Of a DNA stretch of 64,000 bases, positions 42,392-51,283 are shown piece after piece; within the stretch, counting starts at the first letter, position 1, and the number at the start of each line of letters is the position of its first letter. The DNA lies in NCBI GenBank assembly GCA_023443455.1, contig JAEZUE010000054.1, forward strand, positions 1-64,000. Direction: 5' to 3'. The translations under genes were made by a program, and so were the position numbers. The stretch comes from Verrucomicrobiota bacterium (lineage in GTDB: Bacteria > Verrucomicrobiota > Verrucomicrobiia > Opitutales > Opitutaceae). Under the pieces are notes generated by a model, which did not search any database, had not been told where the DNA came from, and worked only from the letters and a program-made list of their open reading frames with translations.

Positions 42392-43591
42392 CTATTCCAC
42401 ACCCGCCGGCGGACCGAACCATTCCACCAGACGTTCCTCGACCATCACGCGATGGGAGAAGAGTAGAAAATGGTCAGCCCCCGGGACCACTTCCACGGTC
42501 GCATCAAGTCCGCTCGCCTTGAGCGCGACAACAGACTCCGTGACACCGGCGGCGGACACCCGGTCATCGACCGCACCGGTGAGAAAGAGCATGCGCGCCC
42601 CTCGCCCATGATCCGCGAATTCGCGAGTAAGCACGTTCCGCGGCTCGATCACGGGTGAAATCCAAACCAAAGAGCGGAGCGGCCGGCTGCCCCCGACCAC
42701 AAAACGTCCCAGGCCAAGCCCGCCGTTCGACAGTCCGACGAGGTGAAGCTGCTCTCGGTCGACCGCACAGACGCGCTGCGCCGCGCTCAGTCCGCGTTCC
42801 AACGCGATTCGAGACGCGGATCCGCGCCAATTCCCCATGCCATTCGAAGGCGCCACGACCACGAACTTGGCTCGTTCCGCCACGCAGCACAGTATCCGGA
42901 AATACCCCTGAAGATTTCCACCGCTTCCATGAAAGAACAGGAGAACGGGTTGGGGTTTCCGAACGTCGATCCCTGCCGGGACATACACAAATACAGGAGA
43001 AGCAGACCGGTCGGCGGCACTAAAGAATAGATCGCTGAAAACCGTGCCCATAGCCGACTGCATGCCGGCAAACTCGGGGTCCGATGCGGCATCCCGATAC
43101 ACTTCGGCGGTCCAGTGTTTCAGCCTGATCGATTGGGTCGTCGTGAACAACGGGTCGAGCGCCGGAACCACCGTGAACGCCACCATCAGTTGGTCCACCT
43201 CAGGCACCCAATTCCAAGGCGCCCATCTAGGTTGGTATGGACTCCCATCATCGTTAAGGACCAATACGCGACCTCGCCCGTGTGCCACGGACTGATTCAT
43301 GGGCCAGCAGAATCCGACAACCGAAACGGCCAGACCGGCAAGGGCCAACCAACCAACTCGTCTCCACCCAGTCGAGCCCCGCGCCCAGACCGAACACCAG
43401 GCCAGCACCGCGATGCCCAAAGAAAGGCCGACGGCGGCGACCAACCGACCTCGGTTGGTCACCGCTACTACAGCCAGCATTATCGATCCCAGTTCGACGA
43501 CCGCGCAGAATCCCCATGCCAGCAACAGGCAGTAGAGACTGACCGTCGACGGCTCCCCACTCGATCGGCGTGCATCAGCTCGGATCGTCAT
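42392..43591 (-). CDS. Membrane-anchored alpha/beta hydrolase-like protein
   Basis: 399 residues. Three N-terminal membrane helices (SLYCLLLAWGFCAVVELGSI, VAAVGLSLGIAVLAWCSVWA, LALAGLAVSVVGFCWPM) are followed by an extracytoplasmic hydrolase domain: VLLFFHGSGGNLQGYF (oxyanion loop), LHLVGLSNGGLGLGRF (nucleophile Ser), FLTGAVDDRVS (Asp) and VVPGADHFLLFSH (His). Family resembles esterases or PHB depolymerase-like enzymes. Its composition is less GC-extreme than neighbouring genes. Substrate unknown. Confidence 0.75.
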   Translation of the reverse strand: MTIRADARRSSGEPSTVSLYCLLLAWGFCAVVELGSIMLAVVAVTNRGRLVAAVGLSLGIAVLAWCSVWARGSTGWRRVGWLALAGLAVSVVGFCWPMNQSVAHGRGRVLVLNDDGSPYQPRWAPWNWVPEVDQLMVAFTVVPALDPLFTTTQSIRLKHWTAEVYRDAASDPEFAGMQSAMGTVFSDLFFSAADRSASPVFVYVPAGIDVRKPQPVLLFFHGSGGNLQGYFRILCCVAERAKFVVVAPSNGMGNWRGSASRIALERGLSAAQRVCAVDREQLHLVGLSNGGLGLGRFVVGGSRPLRSLVWISPVIEPRNVLTREFADHGRGARMLFLTGAVDDRVSAAGVTESVVALKASGLDATVEVVPGADHFLLFSHRVMVEERLVEWFGPPAGVE

Positions 43592-43604
43592 CGCCGCCCC
43601 CCCC

Positions 43605-45029
43605 CTACCCGAGCAACGCCTCGCGCAGGGCGCGCATCTTGAGTTCGGTCTCCGCCAGTTCCGCCGCCGGATCCGACCCCTCGACAATGCCCGCACCCGC
43701 ATACAGCCGCGCGGCGTCGCCCTGCATCAGCGCCGAGCGGATACCGACCAGAAACTCGCCGTCGCCGCGGTGGTCGACCCAACCGAGCGCGCCCGCGTAG
43801 AGCCCACGTTCGAACGGCTCCAGCTCGCGCAGATGAGCCACCGCCGGCTCGCGCGGCGAGCCACCGACCGCCGGCGTCGGATGCAGCTCGCCGACGATCC
43901 GCAGCAGATCCGCGCCTTCGCCGAGCCGCGCCTCCACCGGCGTGCAGAGGTGCTGCACATTGGGCAGCTGGCGCACGCGCGGACGCCCCGCCTCGGCCGA
44001 CGCCACCCCCGCCGCCTCCAGGCGACGGAGGATCGAATCGAGCACCAGCCCCTGTTCTCGCACGTCCTTGTCGCTGTGGAGGAGCCGACGGGCGAACGCC
44101 GCATCCTCGGCCGCCGTGCGACCGCGGGGTGCCGAACCGGCCAACGCCTCCGTGCGCAACACGCCCCCGGCAGCCGACACCAGTCGCTCCGGGCTCGCAC
44201 CGATGAAGCTCGCCCCCGCGCCGTTGCCCGCCGAAAAAGAATAACAATCCGGATACCGTCCGCGCAGCGAATTGAGCGCACGCAGCGGGTGAAACCGAGT
44301 CCGCGCCCGCAGGTCCCGCGCCCGCGCCAAGACGATCTTGTGGTAGCGTCCGGCCCGGATCGCCGTCACCCCGGCCGCCACATTCGCCGCATACGTCTGT
44401 GCCCCGCCCACCTCGCCCTCTTCCGACATCCCGCCCTCGAGCGCGCCGGAGAACTGCGGTGCGGTGTAGTCGAAAGCCCCGAACTTCGCGTGCGCCCGCC
44501 AGATCCGCTCGGCCGCCACGCGGATATCGGTGTCCGGCGCGATCAGGGTGTTGGCCACGGCCACCGAGCACTCGGCCGTGCGTGCCACCTGCCAGCGCGG
44601 CACGAAAATCCGCCCGGCCGGAAACGGCGCATCGGGCGCCGTCTCGTCGGCGAAACCGAACGTCGCGAAAAACACGGGACCGCCGAACGGCACATTCACC
44701 GCGCCGACCGCGACCGTGCGCGCGAGCGTATCATGGACAAACCCCGCCGCCCGCTCGAAGCGGCCCGGGCCCGCACACTGGCAGGCCACCACCGCCTCGG
44801 CTCCCGCAAGCGCCAGATCGGCCGACGGGCGCTCGACGTAGAAATGCAGCTCGTTGGGTTCGTAGATCGATTCGAGCACCGCGAGCGGATCGAGCCGTTC
44901 GGCCTCGACCGAGATGCTCACCAGCCGCGGCTGCCCGTCGGACATCACCGTCGACTTCACCTCGGCGAGAAACGCCGACAGCGCTTCGAGCGAACGGTTG
45001 GCGAGCGGATCGAGCGGCAGGATCTTCAT
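43605..45029 (-). CDS. menF: Isochorismate synthase
   Basis: 474 residues of the chorismate-binding family. KIVLARARDLRARTRFHPL, YSFSAGNGAGASFIGASPER, TEALAGSAPRGRTAAEDAAF, LHSDKDVREQGLVLDSILRR, VQHLCTPVEARL, LHPTPAVGGSPREPA and a C-terminal YAGAGIVEGSDPAAELAETE. GASPE and the PTPAVGG motif favour isochorismate synthase over anthranilate synthase component I. It would feed menaquinone or siderophore synthesis; no other men gene is in the window. The ATG at 45029 is the second of two candidates. Confidence 0.87.
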   Translation of the reverse strand: MKILPLDPLANRSLEALSAFLAEVKSTVMSDGQPRLVSISVEAERLDPLAVLESIYEPNELHFYVERPSADLALAGAEAVVACQCAGPGRFERAAGFVHDTLARTVAVGAVNVPFGGPVFFATFGFADETAPDAPFPAGRIFVPRWQVARTAECSVAVANTLIAPDTDIRVAAERIWRAHAKFGAFDYTAPQFSGALEGGMSEEGEVGGAQTYAANVAAGVTAIRAGRYHKIVLARARDLRARTRFHPLRALNSLRGRYPDCYSFSAGNGAGASFIGASPERLVSAAGGVLRTEALAGSAPRGRTAAEDAAFARRLLHSDKDVREQGLVLDSILRRLEAAGVASAEAGRPRVRQLPNVQHLCTPVEARLGEGADLLRIVGELHPTPAVGGSPREPAVAHLRELEPFERGLYAGALGWVDHRGDGEFLVGIRSALMQGDAARLYAGAGIVEGSDPAAELAETELKMRALREALLG

Positions 45030-45161
45030 GGGTGAATCGGAGGCCGGATCGAAGACGGTGCGCACCGTTTTGGCCAGCCCGGTAATCGGGCGGCGGATTG
45101 CCCTCGCCCGGTGCGGTTCCGCCGGCTATCCCGTCGAGGCTCCGCGACCCGCCGTCACCGC

Positions 45162-45851
45162 ATGAAACCCTGGCACCTCGTCGTCACCGGCCTCTACCTA
45201 CTGCTTCTCGCCACCCTCGCGGTGCCGCTGCTCTCCGTCGGTCTCGGGACCGGCTCCGAGTCCGGGTTCGCCGGCGCGGTGTTCCGCAGTGCCGGCACCT
45301 GGATCACGCTGGGGGTGCTGGCGTGCTGCCAGCTCGTGCTGCTCACCTTGCCGGTGCGCATCGCCGAAAGACGCCCGGTCAGCCGCGGAGCCCTCTGGCC
45401 CACGATTCTGCTCGGAGCCACCTCGTTGGCGCTGCTCACCGCCGCCGCGGCCGTCGCGCTCCACGGAGCGATCCTGGGCGACAACCCGGAGAAGCCGTGG
45501 GAACTCCCGGCGCTCGCCGCCCTGGTCGCGTTCTCCTGGCTGCTGTGGGCCTTTGTCTTCAGGAACCTGTCGGGCAAACGCCCGGCGTCCGATTTCCTTT
45601 CGGTGCTCTGCCGCCGGCTCTTCCAAGGCAGCGTGCTCGAACTTCTGGTCGCGGTACCCTGCCACGTCGTCGTGCGCCAGCGCCAGGACTGCTGCGCCGG
45701 CATCTACACGACGTTCGGCCTCGGGCTGGGAGTATCCGTGATGCTGTTATCCTTCGGCCCCGCCGTGTATTTCCTCTTTGTCGCCCGCGCCCGGCGCCTG
45801 GAGGCCGCGCTGCCCGTCGACGAGACCTTGGACGAACCGGACGCTCGATAA
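45162..45851 (+). CDS. Conserved membrane protein of unknown function
   Basis: 229 residues, five or six membrane helices: LVVTGLYLLLLATLAVPLLS, TWITLGVLACCQLVLLTLPV, ILLGATSLALLTAAAAVALH, LAALVAFSWLLWAFVFRNLS, GLGLGVSVMLLSFGPAVYFL. Between the last two lies a loop ELLVAVPCHVVVRQRQDCCA with three cysteines, which might bind a metal or form a disulphide. I do not recognise the family. It stands alone between menF and metG, convergent with metG. Confidence 0.65.
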   Translation: MKPWHLVVTGLYLLLLATLAVPLLSVGLGTGSESGFAGAVFRSAGTWITLGVLACCQLVLLTLPVRIAERRPVSRGALWPTILLGATSLALLTAAAAVALHGAILGDNPEKPWELPALAALVAFSWLLWAFVFRNLSGKRPASDFLSVLCRRLFQGSVLELLVAVPCHVVVRQRQDCCAGIYTTFGLGLGVSVMLLSFGPAVYFLFVARARRLEAALPVDETLDEPDAR

Positions 45852-45943
45852 AAACCACCTTCCGGGCACTCGCTGCAGCTCCGGGCCGTCCGCGCAACCG
45901 ACCGCGCTCGGCAGATTGTGAGCGCGGCGCCGGCCAACCCGGC

Positions 45944-47464
45944 TCAACCCGCCTGCGGCTTCGGGAAGAGGATCGCGGCCTCGCCGAGCTTGTTGCCGGT
46001 CAGGCCGGTGCCCCAGACGAGCCGCTCCGCCCACGTACCCGTCGGGGTGTGACCGAGCAGGCCTTCGATCTTCGCGGCGGTGCCGGGCATCACCGGCGTG
46101 AGCAGCGCGGCGGCGAGGCGCAGCGCCTCGGCCATCGTCGCCAGCGACGTGCGCAGCAGCGCCTGGTCGGCCTCGGCGGTGGATTTGCCGAGCTTCCACG
46201 GCGCGCGCTTCTCGATGTAGGCGTTGGTCGCGGTGATGAAGGAGAACGTGCGCTCGAGCGCGATGTGGAACGCGAACTCGGAGTCGAGCCTGAGCACCTC
46301 GTCACGGGTTTTCTCCCACAACGCCTTCAACTCCGCCTCGGTCTCGTCGGCTTCGGCCACCGCGGGTACCACGCCACCGGCGAAGCGGTTGGTCATGTTG
46401 AGCGTGCGGTTGACGAGATTGCCGAGGTTGTTGGCGAGCTCGGCGTTGTAGCGCGCGTTGAACTGCGCCATCGAGAAGTCGCTGTCCTGCCCCACGCTCA
46501 TCTCGCGGATGAGGAAATAGCGCAGCGCGTCGGCGCCGTGCTGGTCGGCGAACGAGAACGCATCGACGAAGTTGCCCGTGCTCTTCGACATCTTCGAGCC
46601 GTTGATCGACCACCAGCCGTGCACGAGCAGCGACTTCGGCGGCTCCAGTCCACAGGCCTGGAGCATGATCGGCCAGTAGACCGCGTGCGGTGGCACCAGA
46701 ATGTCCTTACCGATCACGTGGATGTCGGCCGGCCACTGGCCCTTGTCGGCGACCGCGGAGTAGTAGTTGGTCAACGCGTCGAACCACACGTAGGTGACGT
46801 AGTTCTCGTCGAAGGGCAGCGGGATGCCCCACTCGAGGCGCTCCTTCGGGCGCGAGATGCACAGGTCGTTGAGCGGCTCGGAGAGGAACTCGAGCACCTG
46901 CTTGGCGCGGAAGCGCGGGAAGATGAAGTCCTCGTGGCTCTTGATGTGGTCGATCAACCACTGCTGGTACGAGGCGAGCTTGAAGAAGTAGTTCGACTCG
47001 GTGATCTCGACCACCTCGCCGAAGAGCTCCGGCCACTTGCCGTCGGGGCCGCGGTCCTTCTCCTGCAAGAACTGCTCCTGGCGCGCGCTGTAGAAGCCCT
47101 TGTATTCGGCCTTGTAGATCTCGCCCTTGTCGAAGAGCTGCTGGAGCAGACGGCGCACGACGTCCTTGTGGCGCGGTTGCGTGGTGCGGATGAAGTCGTC
47201 GTTGGAGATCTCGAGCTTCGCGCACAGCGCCTGGAACTCCGCCGAGGTGTCGTCGCAGAACTTCTGCGGGTCGATGCCCTTGGCGCGCGCGCTCTGCTGC
47301 ACCTTCTGGCCGTGCTCGTCGGTGCCGGTGAGGAAATACACGTCGTCCCCCATCAACCGCCGAAAACGGGCGACGACGTCCGTCAGCACTTTTTCATAGG
47401 CATGGCCCAAGTGCGGCGAACCGTTCACGTAGTCGATGGCGGTCGTGATGTAGAACTTGCTCAT
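45944..47464 (-). CDS. metG: Methionyl-tRNA synthetase
   Basis: 506 residues. YITTAIDYVNGSPHLGHAYE (HIGH-type motif), FLTGTDEHGQKVQQSA, WFDALTNYYSAV, and SKMSKSTGN (KMSKS loop) near residue 300, then the anticodon-binding helical domain. The connective region lacks a full set of four zinc cysteines, as in the shorter metG class. It lacks the C-terminal tRNA-binding dimer domain. The start MSKFYITTAI at 47464 is typical. Confidence 0.95.
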   Translation of the reverse strand: MSKFYITTAIDYVNGSPHLGHAYEKVLTDVVARFRRLMGDDVYFLTGTDEHGQKVQQSARAKGIDPQKFCDDTSAEFQALCAKLEISNDDFIRTTQPRHKDVVRRLLQQLFDKGEIYKAEYKGFYSARQEQFLQEKDRGPDGKWPELFGEVVEITESNYFFKLASYQQWLIDHIKSHEDFIFPRFRAKQVLEFLSEPLNDLCISRPKERLEWGIPLPFDENYVTYVWFDALTNYYSAVADKGQWPADIHVIGKDILVPPHAVYWPIMLQACGLEPPKSLLVHGWWSINGSKMSKSTGNFVDAFSFADQHGADALRYFLIREMSVGQDSDFSMAQFNARYNAELANNLGNLVNRTLNMTNRFAGGVVPAVAEADETEAELKALWEKTRDEVLRLDSEFAFHIALERTFSFITATNAYIEKRAPWKLGKSTAEADQALLRTSLATMAEALRLAAALLTPVMPGTAAKIEGLLGHTPTGTWAERLVWGTGLTGNKLGEAAILFPKPQAG

Positions 47465-47698
47465 GGAAGTGCGCGAGCGTGCCGGTTCGGCAGGCCCACG
47501 GCCAAGAAAAAACGTCGGGCGGGCACAGCCCCCGGCTCGTGACCGCCAACGACCCGCACGATACCCGAGCACAATGCGGGCTCGGCGCGCCGCCGCGCCC
47601 GGTCCGCACGCGGCCTACCCTACGCGCGAATAATGCCCCCGATCGCGACGAAGCCGTACTGTCCGGAACCTGCCGGCACTCCCAGCTAAAGTTCCCCG

Positions 47699-49756
47699 GT
47701 GCGGCACCGATCTGCAACGAAACCCACCAAGGTCCGCCGCCCCATCTCCGCATCAGTGGAAATCTTGCCCATCATCCTCGTCGTCGACGACAGCCTGACC
47801 ATGCGCTCGGCCATCCGCCGCGAGCTCGGCCCCGACCGCTACGAGATCGTCGAGGCGAGCGATGGGATGGTCGCATTGGAGTTGATCGAGAAGGGGCTGC
47901 GCCCGGCGTTGGTCACCCTCGACGTCGAGATGCCCAGACTCGACGGGTTCGAAACCTGCGCCGCGCTGTTCGGGCCCCGCTTTTCGCCGCGCCTGACCGG
48001 TGCCGCCCACGCACGGATCCCGGTTGTATTCATCACCGCCCGCAACAGCCTCGAGGAGCGCCGCCGCGGTTTCGAGCTGGGCGCCATCGACTTCATTTCG
48101 AAGAACTTCGAACCGGGTTCGCTCGCCGCACTCGTCCACCGGCAGCTCCGGCCCAACGACCGGCTGCGCGGAATCAACGTCCTGCTGGTCGACGACAGCG
48201 CCAGTATCCGCTCCGTCGTGGCCAAGGCCCTGCGCGAAGAAGGAGTCGAGGTGACCCAGGCCGAGGACGGGCTGCGCGCGTTCGAGATCCTCTGCGACCG
48301 CATGTCCGAGACCGATCTGGTGATCACCGACATCGCCATGCCCGGCCTCGACGGCCACCAGCTCTGCCGCCGGATTCGGCGCGAACTCGGGCTCGTCGAG
48401 CTTCCGGTCATCTTCTTCACCGGCACGGACCAGGAACAGCGCCTGCTGGCCTTCGGCTCCGGCGCGACCGATTGCCTCGCCAAGCCCTTCATCAAGGAGC
48501 AGATGGTCGCACGCATCCTGGTGCATCTGGAGAAGCTGCAGCTGCATCGACGACTGCAGCGCTCCGTCGCCGAACTGCGGCATGCCCTGGATCGTCAGGG
48601 CGAGATGCTCGCCACGCTCTCCCATGACATGCGCTCGCCCCTCAACGGGATCATGGGGTTTTCCGAACTGCTGCTCGGCGACGCACGCCGCGACGCCGAA
48701 GAACGCGAGAGCCTCGAGATGATCCAGCATTCCGGCCAACTGCTGCTCACGCTCATCGACGATGTCCTCACACTAGCCCGACAGGAATCGCCGCAGGCCG
48801 AGCTCGAGTTGCATCCGCTCCGACTCGCCGATCTCGCCAGCCGCAGTGCGGGAATCGTCCGCCACCTCGTCAAGATCAAGCAACAGGAGTTCGTCTTCGA
48901 AAACCGGGTCCCGGACGCGATCGTGAACGGGCACGCCGAATCGCTCGTGCGGGTTTTCAACAACCTCCTGAGCAACGCCGTGAAGTTCACCCCGACCGGC
49001 GGGCGGGTCACGTTTCGCCTCGAAGCCTCCGGCTCGACCCAGGTGGCCATCACCATCACCGACACCGGAATCGGCATGCCGGCCGACAAACTCATGCTGC
49101 TGTTCGACCGCTACACCCGCCTCTCTCAACCCGGCACCGCGGGTGAAGCCGGAACCGGACTGGGCATGTCGATCGTGAAGGAGTTCGTCGATCAGCACCG
49201 GGGACACATCTCCGTGAGCAGCCGCCCCGGCGAAGGCACCCGGTTCCGCGTCGTGCTGCCGCGTTGCGCGGAGCGACCGACGAGCAGCACCGACCGCAGC
49301 CCCGCACCGCGCACCACCGACGGCCACAAGGAACGCCTGGCGGGCCGCATGTCCGGCCTGCGCGTGCTCCTCGCCGAAGACAACCCGGTGAATCAGGCCG
49401 TGACCCGCGCCATCCTCGCCAACACCGGCTGCACAGTCTGCGTCGTGGGCAACGGGCGGGAAGCTCTCGCACTCCTGCAAGAAGCGCCCAACCACCACGA
49501 CGTCGTGCTGATGGATATGGAAATGCCCGAAATGGGTGGAGTGGAAGCGACCCGCGCCATCCGCGCGGCTCTCGCGCCCGGCCCCATCATCATCGGCCTC
49601 ACCGGCAACGATCGCGAAAGCGACCGCGCCCGATGCCTGGTGGCCGGCATGAACGACCACCTCGCCAAACCCTTCAGCCCGACGGCACTTTTCGAGACGA
49701 TCGTGCGCCACCTCGAGCCCCCGATCGAGCCGACTCTGAAAACCGCCGAGTCCTGA
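47699..49756 (+). CDS. Hybrid histidine kinase, REC-REC-HisKA-HATPase-REC
   Basis: 685 residues. Two receiver domains in tandem at the N-terminus (ILVVDDSLTMRSAIRRELG with TLDVEMPRLDG; VLLVDDSASIRSVVAKAL with ITDIAMPGLDG), a HisKA domain (LATLSHDMRSPLNGIMGF, the phosphorylated His), an HATPase domain (NNLLSNAVKFTPTGG, TDTGIGMP, GTGLGMSIVKEFV) and a C-terminal receiver (VLLAEDNPVNQAVTRAIL, MDMEMPEMGG). There is no membrane helix or sensor domain, so it is soluble and takes input through its N-terminal receivers. Start is GTG 47699; GTG 47756 is the alternative. Confidence 0.88.
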   Translation: MRHRSATKPTKVRRPISASVEILPIILVVDDSLTMRSAIRRELGPDRYEIVEASDGMVALELIEKGLRPALVTLDVEMPRLDGFETCAALFGPRFSPRLTGAAHARIPVVFITARNSLEERRRGFELGAIDFISKNFEPGSLAALVHRQLRPNDRLRGINVLLVDDSASIRSVVAKALREEGVEVTQAEDGLRAFEILCDRMSETDLVITDIAMPGLDGHQLCRRIRRELGLVELPVIFFTGTDQEQRLLAFGSGATDCLAKPFIKEQMVARILVHLEKLQLHRRLQRSVAELRHALDRQGEMLATLSHDMRSPLNGIMGFSELLLGDARRDAEERESLEMIQHSGQLLLTLIDDVLTLARQESPQAELELHPLRLADLASRSAGIVRHLVKIKQQEFVFENRVPDAIVNGHAESLVRVFNNLLSNAVKFTPTGGRVTFRLEASGSTQVAITITDTGIGMPADKLMLLFDRYTRLSQPGTAGEAGTGLGMSIVKEFVDQHRGHISVSSRPGEGTRFRVVLPRCAERPTSSTDRSPAPRTTDGHKERLAGRMSGLRVLLAEDNPVNQAVTRAILANTGCTVCVVGNGREALALLQEAPNHHDVVLMDMEMPEMGGVEATRAIRAALAPGPIIIGLTGNDRESDRARCLVAGMNDHLAKPFSPTALFETIVRHLEPPIEPTLKTAES

Positions 49757-49871
49757 TCTTGGCTCCATCCCGGTCCGGGTTTCCCCGCGCCGTGCCCGCA
49801 CCCGCTGCGGCGTCCTCCGTCAGCGCACAACGGTTGCGCTCCGCCCGGGCGAAAGCCGCTTCGCCAAACAA

Positions 49872-49897
49872 GAACCCCGGGCCGAAGCCCGGGGTTC
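49872..49897. terminator. Hairpin, possible bidirectional terminator
   Basis: Perfect 11-bp stem GAACCCCGGGC with GCCCGGGGTTC around CGAA, between the kinase gene and the convergent PEP-CTERM remnant. No strong T run follows on either strand. Confidence 0.5.
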
Positions 49898-49916
49898 CGT
49901 CCGACGAATGCCGACG

Positions 49917-50180
49917 TCAAACTCTGGCTGGGTGGTTCGCAGAACGCCTGCGCCACAACGCCAAACCGCTCAACACAGCAGCCCCAATCGCTCCGTATGT
50001 CGACGGTTCGGGCACGGCGCCACGAATCTCGAATGCGAGTTCGCCGTCGATGGCATCGTCGAAATCATCGATCCCCGATCGCCCGCCTGCCCCTCGGAAT
50101 ACAACCGCTTCCCCCCACTCGACCACCTCGTGGCAGCGCTTGGTGATCGGGAACGTCGGGGTCGTATACCGCATGGTCAT
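49917..50180 (-). CDS. C-terminal fragment of a PEP-CTERM protein
   Basis: Eighty-seven codons end in a clear PEP-CTERM sorting signal: AVPEPSTYGAIGAAVLSGLA followed by LWRRRSANHPARV, i.e. the PEP motif, a hydrophobic helix and a basic cluster. Exosortase would cut near PEP during export of surface proteins. Ahead of it is only ITKRCHEVVEWGEAVVFRG and DDFDDAIDGELAFEIRG, resembling the end of a beta-rich passenger. No signal peptide or long passenger is found; frames between 50181 and 50535 are short and disagree, so the gene seems decayed. Confidence 0.5.
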   Translation of the reverse strand: MTMRYTTPTFPITKRCHEVVEWGEAVVFRGAGGRSGIDDFDDAIDGELAFEIRGAVPEPSTYGAIGAAVLSGLALWRRRSANHPARV

Positions 50181-50535
50181 GCTCCGGTGGGGGTGTTGTC
50201 GTTCGTTGACCGAGTGGTGTTTCCTTTGAAGAAGTCCCGGCCGGCCTGGGTAGCGCCGGTCGGAACCATCGTGGATCGCGGGGATAGTGATACCATGCGC
50301 CCTCCTGTCCGCACCATCGGGCAAACCCCGGCTCGGGCGTGGGTTTCGGCCCGATATTGCGAGCCTCTTCCGCGGCCACCGCTCCCACACTTTCGAACCA
50401 CCGCCCAGGCGGAGCCTTCGCACACGGCGAGCGCCGGATCGGCTCGACCCGATGGCCGCCCCAGAAACGGCTGGCCACAGCGGACCGGCGTGCGAGCACG
50501 CCGGCCTGCGCGGCAATTGCATCTCCCCGCCGACC

Positions 50536-51258
50536 TCAGAGAAAATCGGCGATACGCGGGAGATGCTCCACCCGGGTGCCGCCGCGGGTGCGGGCGAAGT
50601 ACTTGTCGTTCTCGGGCTTGGCCGCCTCGATCTCCTCGTCGGTCTCGTCGGCCAGTTCCATCTCCTCGTCGAAGACCTGCGACACGCGCCGCGCCTCCGG
50701 CACGAGCAAGATTGCCGGGTTCTTGAATACATCCCGGCGGGCCACCTCGAACAGGAACGGGCAGTGCTGCGAGCGGTAATGTTTCTCGAACTCGTTAAGC
50801 CACTTCTGCTCGATGCCTTCGATCTTGGTCAGTGCCACCACGTCGGCGTAGTGCACGCAGGCGTCGAACCAGGGCTGCAGCTCCGGCTTCGCGTGCAGCA
50901 GCGCCGCATCGGCCACGAAGAACACCCGGCCCAACTGCACGAACGGCCGCGCCAACAGCCACTCGCGCAGCGCCTCGAGCTGGTCGATCGGGTCGCTGCG
51001 TCCGTCCGCCACCAGGAACACATGCGTGGCCTCCTCCGGCAGCTCGACCTCGAGCTCCGGCTTCGCCCAGGTCCAGCGCCCGAGCGTGGCCCCGGCCTTG
51101 GTCAGCAGCGCCTCGCCGGCGGCATCGGGCGCCTCCGCGGCGCTGAGCAGCACCGCCGCGCGGTCGTCGGGCATGAGACCCTCGCCGACGAGATCGGCGA
51201 GCAGCGCGCGCCGGTGCGAACCGGCCGTGCCGAGAATGAAATAGAGAATGGTCGCCAT
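50536..51258 (-). CDS. CobW-like nucleotide-binding-family protein without a P-loop
   Basis: 240 residues. The N-terminus (ATILYFILGTAGSHRRALLA) aligns by position with the P-loop of CobW/G3E GTPases but lacks the GxxxxGK lysine. Later segments fit the same fold: VFFVADAALLHAKPELQPWF, ACVHYADVVALTKIEGIEQK (in place of the NKxD motif), and a C-terminal acidic tail ending YFARTRGGTRVEHLP. It may bind a ligand without GTP hydrolysis. Function unknown. It is 25 bp upstream of aroC on the same strand. Confidence 0.55.
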   Translation of the reverse strand: MATILYFILGTAGSHRRALLADLVGEGLMPDDRAAVLLSAAEAPDAAGEALLTKAGATLGRWTWAKPELEVELPEEATHVFLVADGRSDPIDQLEALREWLLARPFVQLGRVFFVADAALLHAKPELQPWFDACVHYADVVALTKIEGIEQKWLNEFEKHYRSQHCPFLFEVARRDVFKNPAILLVPEARRVSQVFDEEMELADETDEEIEAAKPENDKYFARTRGGTRVEHLPRIADFL

Positions 51259-51283
51259 CGTCAGGTCCTCCTTCGGTTCAAAC

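Noticed and set aside
50065..50499. Minus-strand frame of 144 codons upstream of the PEP-CTERM tail
   Set aside because: Arg/Pro-rich and inconsistent with neighbouring frames; it may contain pieces of the decayed gene but cannot be supported as a CDS.
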